Below are positions 1 through 5,257 of a DNA stretch of 5,430 bases, one piece after another. The notes below the pieces were generated by a model that was given only the letters and a program-made list of their open reading frames with translations, was not told the DNA's origin and made no database searches. The translations under genes were made by a program, and so were the position numbers. Origin of the DNA: Halanaerobiaceae bacterium (GTDB lineage: Bacteria > Bacillota > Halanaerobiia > Halanaerobiales > DTU029); assembly GCA_012521855.1 (NCBI GenBank), contig JAAYLO010000016.1:1-5430 (forward strand), in the 5' to 3' direction. The first letter of the stretch is position 1. Each line of letters begins with the position of its first letter.

Positions 1-1299
1 CTGGTATACAGACCGGAGATAAGGTGAGTGTCCCCTCAATTCCTGCCGGAAATCAGGGTGTGCAATCATTATCAATGCTTCTGCTCTTTCAGAGGCAGTT
101 TTGCCACGTAAATGTGCAATACCGTATTCAGTAACAATATAATCTACATCATTTTTTCCTGTTGTTACTACAGCACCCTGCGAGAGTACAGGCACAATAG
201 TAGATCTTTCCCCATTATGGGCTGTAGACTTAAGAGCGATAATACTCTTACCACCTTTAGATCTTACTGCACCCCTTACAAAATCAGTCTGCCCCCCGGT
301 ACCGCTTATCTGCCTGGTCCCTATTGACTCAGCAGCACACTGCCCGAGCAAATCAACCTCAATACAGGAATTAATGGAAACCATCTTATAGTTTTTACTG
401 ATAATTTCCGGATCATTTGTATAGGAAACCGGATGCATCTCCACCATAGGATTATCATCCAGGAATTCATATAACCTCTTTGTTCCGACTGCAAAGGACC
501 CTATAATCTTCCCTTTATGGATAGATTTCTTCCTGTTTGTTATTACTCCCCTTTCTATCAGATCGACCATACCATCTGTAAGCATTTCACTATGGATACC
601 CAGATCTCTTTTTCCGGTAAGTGCTGCAGTAACTGCATTGGGAATACCGCCAATTCCCAGTTGGAGGGTTGAACCATCTTCGATAAGATCTGCTATATAC
701 TGCCCGATCTGCCACTCCTCCTCATCTGGTTCCCTGACCGGCAACTCCGGTAAAGGACTGTTGTTTACGATCAGATAATCTACTTCACTGATATGAATAA
801 AGGAATCTCCCAGTGTACGGGGAACCTTTTCATTTACTTCCAGAATAATCATATCTGCATATTCAGCAACTGCTTTAGTATAATCAACAGATAAACCAAA
901 ACTAAAAAAACCATGTTTGTCCATAGGGCTGACAGTTGTTACTAATATATTAATATCATGATGTTCTTTAAATAAGTGTGGTGATTCATGGAAAAAATTC
1001 GGTGTGAAATCTGCCCTTTTTTCATTGACAATTTTTCTGGAATATACACTATTAAACCAGGAGTTATGCCTGATATACTCTTCCATACCTTCTTTAAAAT
1101 ATGTGAAATCATATAATGGCAGCATTTGATGTATTGTTACATCTCTCAGCTCCTTTTTCCTTTTTGCCAGTTCCTCCAGAAAAGCAATGGCACCACCACA
1201 ACCCAATCCGGTAACAATATTATCTCCTGAATTTACCTTCTCTGCTGCTTCCCTTGCAGATATCAGCTTTTCATTAAATAATCTCTGGTAATATGTCAT
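1..1299 (-). CDS. Acetyl-CoA hydrolase/transferase family CoA-transferase (4-hydroxybutyrate/butyrate type), 3' end cut by window
   Basis: This family moves coenzyme A between acyl-CoA and a free acid (typically acetate) through a glutamyl-CoA thioester, in the cytoplasm, usually in fermentation. I translated 433 codons from the ATG at 1299; no stop is reached at the left edge. The family is usually about 430-450 residues, so only a few codons should be missing. Visible motifs are an N-terminal glycine-rich GLGCGG (31-36), LGIGGIPNAV (214-223), HSEM (236-239) and the CoA-binding motif GTGGQTDF (333-340). The Glu of HSEM falls at residue 238, the same number as the catalytic Glu238 reported for clostridial 4-hydroxybutyrate CoA-transferase. 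GGGAG at 1306-1310 lies 6 nt before the ATG and supports this start. It follows pgi by 20 nt and is probably co-transcribed with it. The true acyl substrate (butyrate, 4-hydroxybutyrate, propionate or succinate) cannot be settled from motifs; the family call is secure. Confidence 0.93.
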   Translation of the reverse strand, partial: MTYYQRLFNEKLISAREAAEKVNSGDNIVTGLGCGGAIAFLEELAKRKKELRDVTIHQMLPLYDFTYFKEGMEEYIRHNSWFNSVYSRKIVNEKRADFTPNFFHESPHLFKEHHDINILVTTVSPMDKHGFFSFGLSVDYTKAVAEYADMIILEVNEKVPRTLGDSFIHISEVDYLIVNNSPLPELPVREPDEEEWQIGQYIADLIEDGSTLQLGIGGIPNAVTAALTGKRDLGIHSEMLTDGMVDLIERGVITNRKKSIHKGKIIGSFAVGTKRLYEFLDDNPMVEMHPVSYTNDPEIISKNYKMVSINSCIEVDLLGQCAAESIGTRQISGTGGQTDFVRGAVRSKGGKSIIALKSTAHNGERSTIVPVLSQGAVVTTGKNDVDYIVTEYGIAHLRGKTASERAEALIMIAHPDFRQELRGHSPYLRSVYQ

Positions 1300-1319
1300 A
1301 GACTACTCCCTATTAATTA

Positions 1320-2747
1320 TTATATTATCAGATCTTTTGATTTTTCCGGCCTGTTTAAATATTCTTCTCTCTTCTCCTGATACCCTTCTCTGCCAAGGAC
1401 ACCATAGGTGTAGTGTTTACCCAATTCTACCCCTGGTTGGTTAAATGCATCTATATTGAATAATTCTCCAATCATTGCTGTCTGTAACTCCAGGAGATAA
1501 AACAACTGTCCCAGGGTAAATTCATTGAGTTCAGGAAGGATAATAGTTTCATTCAATCTGCCACGCATACTCAATGCTAATTCAGTAGCCCTTTTCTCCG
1601 TTATTATCAATTCATTCAGAGTATGTCCGCCAAGATATGATACCCCCTGGATATCCTCATAAAACTCCGGAATCTCCATCTCAACACCATAATCTTCTAC
1701 TTCAAGAAAAGTAATTACTTTATCATATGCCCCTTCCATATATAATTGTACCTGGGAATGCTGGTCTGTTGCCCCCAGTGCTTTTATGGGTGTAGGTCCT
1801 ACATTTACTATATTGCCATCCCTGTCCAGTTCTTTCCCGAGGGATTCTGCCCAGAGCTGTCTATACCAGTCAGCAAGATCTTTTAAGCCATGTACATAGG
1901 GCATCATTACAGAGAGTCTTTTACCTTCCTCATATGCCAGATACATTAAACCGGCATTCAAATATGCAGGATTTTTCCAGAGTTCTGCTGTTTCACAAAT
2001 CCCGGCCATATAAGCAGCACCGGCCAGTAATCCTTCAATATCAATACCACAAAAGGCTGCAGAAACAAGACCTACTGGTGTTAATACAGAAAATCTCCCG
2101 CCTACATTATTAGGAATATAGAAAGTTTTAAAAGCCTCACGGCGGGCAATCTCAATTAAATAACCTGAATCCTGGCTCGTAGTAATTATAAAATGATCTT
2201 TCAAATTGTCCTCTCCGACTTCTTCAGCTACAGCCTTTCTGACAATCAGATACTGGCTCATGGTTTCGGCAGTACCGCCAGATTTTGAAATTACATTAAA
2301 GACTGTCCTCTTTAGATCAAGTATATTCAGTAAACTTTTAAACCGGACCGGGTCTACATTATCCGGAACAAAAAGTCTTGGATATCCATTCCTTGCTTTT
2401 TCATTGTAATTATAGTAAGGGTCATTCAGGGCTGTCTGCATTGCTATATTCCCTAAAGCAGAGCCGCCAATACCCAGAACCACAAAATTGTCATATTTAC
2501 CCTTCCGTTTTTCCGCCAGTTCTATGATCTCTTTTACTATATCAGATTGAGAGAAAGGCAGCTCCATGAATCCAGGTCTGTTTTTCAGTATATTCTCATG
2601 TGCTTCTTCTACCCTTTTTTCAAGACTATCTATATCCTCTTTCAAAAAACCATGCTCTTTACCGATATTTTCAGCAAACATATTGTTTACATCCAGCCTG
2701 ATTCTCATCTGTTCTCTCCAGGACTGTTCCATATATCTTTTCTCCAT
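1320..2747 (-). CDS. pgi: Glucose-6-phosphate isomerase
   Basis: Cytoplasmic enzyme interconverting glucose 6-phosphate and fructose 6-phosphate in glycolysis and gluconeogenesis. The product is 475 residues. SIS-fold phosphate-binding segments are visible as GIGGSALG (92-99) and SKSGGTAET (154-162). PGI signature 1 is around GGRFSVLTPVG (216-226), and signature 2 ends in FNQPGVELGK (435-444). Likely catalytic residues, by comparison with the family, are Glu301 (in WAESLGK), His375 (GGHT) and Lys444. The reading frame extends 15 codons upstream to 2792, but AGGAGGGG at 2755-2762 sits 7 nt before the ATG at 2747, so I place the start there. The extra residues (MLYCFCYNKF...) do not look like PGI. 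It is the first gene of a likely two-gene unit with the CoA-transferase downstream. Nothing is missing or broken. Confidence 0.97.
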   Translation of the reverse strand: MEKRYMEQSWREQMRIRLDVNNMFAENIGKEHGFLKEDIDSLEKRVEEAHENILKNRPGFMELPFSQSDIVKEIIELAEKRKGKYDNFVVLGIGGSALGNIAMQTALNDPYYNYNEKARNGYPRLFVPDNVDPVRFKSLLNILDLKRTVFNVISKSGGTAETMSQYLIVRKAVAEEVGEDNLKDHFIITTSQDSGYLIEIARREAFKTFYIPNNVGGRFSVLTPVGLVSAAFCGIDIEGLLAGAAYMAGICETAELWKNPAYLNAGLMYLAYEEGKRLSVMMPYVHGLKDLADWYRQLWAESLGKELDRDGNIVNVGPTPIKALGATDQHSQVQLYMEGAYDKVITFLEVEDYGVEMEIPEFYEDIQGVSYLGGHTLNELIITEKRATELALSMRGRLNETIILPELNEFTLGQLFYLLELQTAMIGELFNIDAFNQPGVELGKHYTYGVLGREGYQEKREEYLNRPEKSKDLII

Positions 2748-2768
2748 GCCAAAACCCCTCCTAAATTT

Positions 2769-2777
2769 ATTATAACA
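2769..2777 (-). promoter_or_regulatory. Possible extended -10 promoter for pgi
   Basis: On the minus strand the bases read TGTTATAAT, an extended -10 element (TGnTATAAT). No convincing -35 lies 17 nt upstream, as is common for extended -10 promoters. The expected start point, about 2762, falls at the first base of the pgi ribosome binding site. The leader would therefore be extremely short, so the real start may lie further upstream in this AT-rich spacer. Confidence 0.38.
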
Positions 2778-2890
2778 AAAACAATATAGCAATTTTATGT
2801 ATGTAATTAATTTTGTCTTTTAATATTATATACTCAAGAAATCAATATTGCAAGAAGGATAAGATATAGCCGGTTTTTTTCATTCAACCC

Positions 2891-2919
2891 ATGGCAAAAA
2901 ATTAGCAGTTGAATATACT
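2891..2919 (+). promoter_or_regulatory. Likely sigma-A promoter for the 89-residue orphan gene
   Basis: ATGGCA (2891-2896, 4 of 6 to TTGACA) and TATACT (2914-2919, 5 of 6 to TATAAT) are separated by 17 nt. The predicted start is near 2926, giving a leader of about 23 nt that contains the ribosome binding site. It is divergent from the pgi promoter region. Confidence 0.5.
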
Positions 2920-2948
2920 GTATTAATAAAAGCTTTGGGGGGAACAGT

Positions 2949-3218
2949 ATGTCAAAAATCAGAAATAGTATTATTTTAGGAGATGTGGACTTACTTATAG
3001 AAAGGTTTACACTACTGACTGATTCATATAGACTACTGGTAGGAGCCTCTGAAGAGCTGACCAGAACACCTTCCGTGGGTGAAAATATCATAGAACAGGC
3101 TGTTTGCCGGACTGCTTTTTTAGGAGAAATCCTCGATCAATTATTACTGGCAATCCAGCTCTCCCTCATTCTGGACTTTGCCAGGGTAACAAAAGGCTCT
3201 GAAAACCCGTACGTTTAG
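2949..3218 (+). CDS. Hypothetical 89-residue protein
   Basis: I do not recognise this protein. It is 89 residues and looks mostly helical, with a single Cys (53) and a strongly hydrophobic leucine-rich stretch at about 57-80 (around ILDQLLLAIQLSLIL). That stretch contains Glu60, Asp63 and Gln64 near its start, so it may be an amphipathic or packing helix rather than a clean membrane span. There is no signal peptide. GGGGGG at 2937-2942 is 6 nt before the ATG, a promoter-like pair lies at 2891-2919, and a strong hairpin follows at 3252-3281, so the gene appears to be a complete single-gene transcription unit. An overlapping minus-strand frame (2834-3091) has no such signals and is taken as a shadow. 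The gene stands alone between pgi and the oxygen-defence genes, so context gives no function. Confidence 0.72.
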   Translation: MSKIRNSIILGDVDLLIERFTLLTDSYRLLVGASEELTRTPSVGENIIEQAVCRTAFLGEILDQLLLAIQLSLILDFARVTKGSENPYV

Positions 3219-3251
3219 GCTTTTATTATTTTTATAAACAGTATATTTTAT

Positions 3252-3281
3252 AAAGACAGTAGGATAAATCCTACTGTCTTT
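3252..3281. terminator. Bidirectional hairpin terminator between converging genes
   Basis: A perfect 14-bp inverted repeat (3252-3265 and 3268-3281) with 2 nt between the arms; in RNA the innermost pairs would open into a larger loop. The outer pairs are AAA/TTT, giving a short U run on both strands. It would end the 89-residue gene on the plus strand and the sspF-like gene on the minus strand. The TAG stop of the minus-strand gene (3271-3273) lies inside the stem. Confidence 0.8.
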
Positions 3282-3447
3282 CATCATTCCGGGTCATTAA
3301 TTCCTCAGCTTTAGCTATAGCTGCCCGAACCAATAGCCCGGCTTCACGGGTGGTAATATTGCCCCAATCACCGTCTTTCACCTTGTGAGCGAACCCTAAC
3401 TCCTTAGCAAGCTCATACCTGGTTCTATCTGACATAATTTTTGCCAT
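3271..3447 (-). CDS. sspF: Alpha/beta-type small acid-soluble spore protein, SspF-like
   Basis: Small DNA-binding protein of the alpha/beta SASP family; such proteins coat spore DNA in the forespore and are degraded at germination. The product from the ATG at 3447 is 58 residues, close to the roughly 61 of Bacillus SspF as I recall it. The pattern MSD...RYELAKELGF (5-19), then VKDGDWGNITTREAG (23-37) and AIAKAEELM (43-51), follows SspF closely. ELAKE at 12-16 corresponds to the Glu-(Ile/Phe)-Ala-Ser-Glu site cut by germination protease GPR, here with Leu and Lys substitutions. The start is uncertain. GTG at 3468 and ATG at 3435 are also in frame, and GGAGG at 3462-3466 is 14 nt from the chosen ATG, which is long. 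It lies 63 nt after the superoxide reductase gene on the same strand with no terminator between, so read-through is likely. No convincing forespore promoter is visible. Family call is strong; the exact start is not. Confidence 0.87.
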   Translation of the reverse strand: MAKIMSDRTRYELAKELGFAHKVKDGDWGNITTREAGLLVRAAIAKAEELMTRNDERQ

Positions 3448-3461
3448 ATAGGGGACTACCA

Positions 3462-3466
3462 CCTCC
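3462..3466 (-). promoter_or_regulatory. Ribosome binding site of the sspF-like gene, unusually spaced
   Basis: GGAGG on the minus strand is the only good Shine-Dalgarno match near this gene. It is 14 nt from the ATG at 3447, 26 nt from the ATG at 3435, and overlaps or abuts the in-frame GTG codons at 3468 and 3462. This makes 3447 the best available start. Confidence 0.55.
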
Positions 3467-3510
3467 ACTGATATTATTATACATAATCAATTAATTATAC
3501 ATAGTATTTT

Positions 3511-3864
3511 CTACTCTTCTACTATTATATCAAATGTACCTTCCCACTGACCGTGTAAATTACAGAGTTCAAAGGCCCTTAATGTACAGGACTTCTCCAG
3601 CTTTATGGTCAAAACTGCTTCTGCCTTTGTTTCAGGAGTAAAATTGACCCTTTCTAAATGATAATAATCAGCATAAAGATCTACATATTGTATAAAGTGT
3701 CCCGGCTCCATAGGATGATCAATTCCTTCACCCATTTTGATACTGACCTGAAAATACTCTCCTTTCTTTACCTTTTCAGGGGCCTGAATAAAGGGAACAT
3801 GTTTTTGTTCATGGACAGTTTTGTTTTCAGGATCTGAAAAAGTTTGCACCTCATATAAAGCCAT
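3511..3864 (-). CDS. Class II superoxide reductase (neelaredoxin/desulfoferrodoxin C-terminal type)
   Basis: Cytoplasmic one-iron enzyme reducing superoxide to hydrogen peroxide without making oxygen, with electrons usually supplied by rubredoxin. The product is 117 residues and lacks the N-terminal desulforedoxin domain, so it is the single-centre (class II) form. Fe(His)4Cys ligands are visible: His22 (KHVPFI), His50 (HPMEPGH), His56, Cys101 and His104 (CNLHG). The lysine beside His22 is kept, but the usual Glu of EKHVP is Gln20 here. GGAGG at 3875-3879, 10 nt before the ATG, supports the start. It lies 23 nt downstream of rubrerythrin, so the two form an operon in which the peroxide made here can be removed by rubrerythrin. 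Regulation is inferred from the operator upstream of rubrerythrin. Confidence 0.95.
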   Translation of the reverse strand: MALYEVQTFSDPENKTVHEQKHVPFIQAPEKVKKGEYFQVSIKMGEGIDHPMEPGHFIQYVDLYADYYHLERVNFTPETKAEAVLTIKLEKSCTLRAFELCNLHGQWEGTFDIIVEE

Positions 3865-3887
3865 TTTAAATTAACCTCCCCTTGATA

Positions 3888-4448
3888 TTATTTTTGAAAC
3901 TCTTTAAACCTCTCTTTACCGACACCACAAATAGGACATTTATCCGGTGTGCCGTCTTTCACAGTATGACCACATACTTCACAGATACTTACATATTCCA
4001 GATCATAATCTTTTCCTGCATCTACAGCCTCTTTTGCTTCAGCAAACAGCTTTGAATGTATCTTTTCTGCCTCTACCGCATAATAATATGAACGTACTGC
4101 ATCAGATTCCCCCTGATCTTTTGCCACCAGCAAATAGGAAGGATACATCTGCTCAATCTCAAAATCCTCTCCGGCAATAGCTCCTGCCAGATTCTCTGAA
4201 GTAGAGCCAATACCAAAACCTGCTCCTGAAGCTACCAGAAAATCTCCTGAAATATTGTTATGTACTTCAAAATGATTACCGGCATGAACCTGTTCTGCAT
4301 AAGCTATTGCCCGAAAAAGCAGCCCCGTATTGGGATACCCTTCCTTTTCAGCTATCCTCCCCCAGACCTGGTAACGTTGATAAGCCTGGCTCTCACCTCC
4401 AAATGCAGATCTCAAGTTCTGTGCTGTAATCTCATTTTTTACCATCAT
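3888..4448 (-). CDS. rbr: Rubrerythrin
   Basis: Non-haem diiron peroxidase that reduces hydrogen peroxide to water in the cytoplasm of anaerobes. The product is 186 residues with the usual two-domain order. An N-terminal ferritin-like four-helix domain spans about 5-145, with diiron ligands by family comparison at Glu19 (GGESQAYQRY), Glu52/His55 (EQVH), Glu94 and Glu97 (GEDFEIEQMYP) and Glu128/His131 (EKIH). A C-terminal rubredoxin-like domain spans about 150-186, with CEVC (156-159) and CPIC (171-174) for the FeS4 iron. All metal ligands are present. Two ATGs are adjacent: GGGAG at 4453-4457 is 4 nt from 4448 and 7 nt from 4445, so the protein may begin one residue later. It is the first gene of an operon with superoxide reductase, expressed from the promoter at 4498-4526 under a Fur-family operator. 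Confidence 0.97.
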   Translation of the reverse strand: MMVKNEITAQNLRSAFGGESQAYQRYQVWGRIAEKEGYPNTGLLFRAIAYAEQVHAGNHFEVHNNISGDFLVASGAGFGIGSTSENLAGAIAGEDFEIEQMYPSYLLVAKDQGESDAVRSYYYAVEAEKIHSKLFAEAKEAVDAGKDYDLEYVSICEVCGHTVKDGTPDKCPICGVGKERFKEFQK

Positions 4449-4480
4449 ATCTCTCCCTTTCTTTTATAGTTTATCGATAA

Positions 4481-4495
4481 TGATAACTGTTATTA
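4481..4495. promoter_or_regulatory. Fur/PerR-family operator (7-1-7 inverted repeat) at the rbr promoter
   Basis: TGATAAC-T-GTTATTA is a 7-1-7 inverted repeat with 6 of 7 arm pairs matching. It fits the Bacillus Fur consensus TGATAATnATTATCA at 11 of 14 positions and the PerR consensus TTATAATnATTATAA at 10 of 14. It covers the predicted transcription start (about 4491) just downstream of the -10, a position suited to repression. Given the target genes, a peroxide-sensing PerR-type regulator is the more likely partner, but Fur cannot be excluded from the sequence. Confidence 0.68.
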
Positions 4496-4497
4496 TT

Positions 4498-4526
4498 AGT
4501 ATAACAATAAGCCTACCTATTGTCAA
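4498..4526 (-). promoter_or_regulatory. Strong sigma-A promoter of the rbr operon
   Basis: On the minus strand TTGACA (4521-4526, perfect -35) and TATACT (4498-4503, 5 of 6 to the -10 consensus) are separated by exactly 17 nt. Transcription should start near 4491, giving a leader of about 43 nt. AT-rich DNA just upstream of the -35 could act as an UP element. The operator at 4481-4495 overlaps the start region. Confidence 0.85.
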
Positions 4527-4538
4527 GATTTTTTATAC

Positions 4539-4550
4539 ACTATATATAGT
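4539..4550. repeat. Short AT-rich palindrome upstream of the rbr promoter
   Basis: ACTATATATAGT is a perfect 12-bp palindrome, flanked by a further pair of arms, TATACA and TGTATA, that make a looser inverted repeat over about 4534-4560. It ends 12 nt upstream of the rbr -35. It may be an activator or repressor site, or simply AT-rich UP-element DNA in which such palindromes arise by chance. Confidence 0.35.
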
Positions 4551-4592
4551 ATTATGTATAACTTATAGTTTATTCATTTTACAGATGGTATT

Positions 4593-4617
4593 AAAAAAGC
4601 ACCCTGAAGGGTACTTT
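4593..4617 (-). terminator. Rho-independent terminator of the fRMsr gene
   Basis: On the minus strand AAAGTACCC, loop TTCA, GGGTGCTTT forms a 9-bp stem with one T-G pair, and the run of T continues to six in all. It begins 8 nt after the stop codon of the methionine sulfoxide reductase gene and separates it from the rbr promoter. Confidence 0.88.
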
Positions 4618-4625
4618 GCAATTGT

Positions 4626-5105
4626 TTATTCTTGTATTATAAAATCTGTTTTACTGATTAATATATCAACAAATGCCTCCATATATTTCCGGTCAAGCTC
4701 ATCAAACCTTTTCCGGACAGGGCTGTCTATATCCAGTACACCAAACACAGTTCCTCCAATGATAACAGGAACCACCAGCTCGGAACGGGAGTCACTGTCA
4801 CAGGCAATATAACCGGGAAATTCATCCACATCATCAACCAGATATGTTTTTCTATCCCTCGCAGAACTTCCACAAACTCCTTTTCCTATTGGTATACGTA
4901 CACAGGCCGGCTTTCCCTGAAAGGGTCCCAGAACCAGCTCCCCTCCTCCCATCAGATAAAAACCTGCCCAATTAACATCCGGAAGAGAATTAAACAATAA
5001 GGCTGAGGCATTGGCCAGATTTGCAATCATATTTCTTTCATTCCCCAGTAATTCTGTTAATTCCCGGTTAATTTTCTCCAGAGCTTTTTCTTTATCTATC
5101 ATCAT
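4626..5105 (-). CDS. msrC: Free methionine-(R)-sulfoxide reductase (fRMsr, GAF domain)
   Basis: Reduces free methionine-(R)-sulfoxide back to methionine in the cytoplasm, using cysteine thiols recycled by thioredoxin. The product is 159 residues, a single GAF domain, close to E. coli YebR (MsrC) and Bacillus YtsP. Family hallmarks are NWAGFY (45-50), LGPFQGK (59-65), the three conserved cysteines Cys68 (ACVRI), Cys78 (GVCG) and Cys102 (ACDSDSRSE), and GVLDIDS (122-128). The 10- and 24-residue spacing of these cysteines equals that of yeast fRMsr, as I recall it, so the enzyme should be active. Start choice: ATGs lie at 5111, 5105 and 5102. AAGGG directly abuts 5111 but is 6 nt from 5105, which I prefer; a frame extending to 5150 has no RBS. 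The terminator at 4593-4617 makes it a single-gene unit. It adds a repair function to the neighbouring peroxide and superoxide defence genes. Confidence 0.94.
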   Translation of the reverse strand: MMIDKEKALEKINRELTELLGNERNMIANLANASALLFNSLPDVNWAGFYLMGGGELVLGPFQGKPACVRIPIGKGVCGSSARDRKTYLVDDVDEFPGYIACDSDSRSELVVPVIIGGTVFGVLDIDSPVRKRFDELDRKYMEAFVDILISKTDFIIQE

Positions 5106-5142
5106 AGGCATCCCTTTTTTAAAAGTTTTTCTGCAATTATAT

Positions 5143-5169
5143 ATTATCATAAATTTATAGGTATATCAA
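5143..5169 (-). promoter_or_regulatory. Possible sigma-A promoter for fRMsr
   Basis: On the minus strand TTGATA (5164-5169) is followed 15 nt later by GATAAT (5143-5148), or 17 nt later by TAATAT (5141-5146). Another TATAAT lies at 5136-5141 without a matching -35. The region is very AT-rich, so the exact -10 is uncertain, but some promoter is needed in this divergent spacer. Confidence 0.45.
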
Positions 5170-5170
5170 A

Positions 5171-5199
5171 AAAGGTTTTTCATAAATTACAGCGAATAT
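5171..5199 (+). promoter_or_regulatory. Candidate sigma-H promoter for comFB
   Basis: AAAGGTTTT (5171-5179) matches the Bacillus sigma-H -35 consensus RnAGGAwww except for one base. AGCGAATAT (5191-5199) matches the -10 consensus RnnGAATww at every defined position. The spacer is 11 nt, as expected. The start point would be around 5206, leaving a leader of about 50 nt before the comFB start. No good sigma-A pair is visible in the same spacer. The -35 overlaps the likely fRMsr promoter region on the opposite strand. Confidence 0.5.
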
Positions 5200-5248
5200 A
5201 TTTATAGATAAAAATAGACTAAAATCACTCACACTTTTTAAGCTTCAT

Positions 5249-5256
5249 AAAGGAGG
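5249..5256 (+). promoter_or_regulatory. Ribosome binding site of comFB, very close to the GTG start
   Basis: AAAGGAGG is a near-perfect Shine-Dalgarno sequence. Only one base separates its end from the GTG at 5258, the sole canonical start in this frame before the ATG at 5327. An in-frame ATA at 5264 is at the ideal 7-nt distance. Confidence 0.7.
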
Positions 5257-5257
5257 G

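Noticed and set aside
112..327. 71-codon plus-strand frame over the CoA-transferase gene
   Set aside because: Shadow of a clearly coding minus-strand gene, without an RBS or recognisable protein features.
2888..2916. GTTGAATAT (2908-2916) resembling a sigma-H -10 before the 89-residue gene
   Set aside because: No sigma-H -35 (RnAGGAwww) occurs 11-12 nt upstream; the sigma-A pair explains the region better.
2748..2948. Possible riboswitch or leader RNA in the pgi/orphan divergent spacer
   Set aside because: I found no strong hairpin, terminator or known riboswitch core; the likely leaders on both sides are very short.
2834..3091. 85-codon minus-strand frame overlapping the 89-residue gene
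   Set aside because: Antisense to a gene with a better RBS, promoter and terminator; low-complexity Ser/Ile/Leu composition and no RBS signal.
3472..3501. Sigma-G-like pair TGTATA-17-AATAATA upstream of the sspF-like gene (minus strand)
   Set aside because: The start point would fall at about 3465, inside the ribosome binding site, so the message would lack its GGAGG.
3502..3531. AATACTA (minus strand, 3502-3508) resembling the sigma-G -10 CATACTA, with GATATA 17 nt upstream
   Set aside because: The -10 matches 6 of 7, but no acceptable sigma-G -35 is present at 17-18 nt; too weak to annotate in AT-rich DNA.
4480..4812. 110-codon plus-strand frame across the rbr promoter and into the fRMsr gene
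   Set aside because: It runs antisense through the rbr operator/promoter, the fRMsr terminator and fRMsr coding sequence; its hydrophobic residues come from AT-rich spacer DNA.
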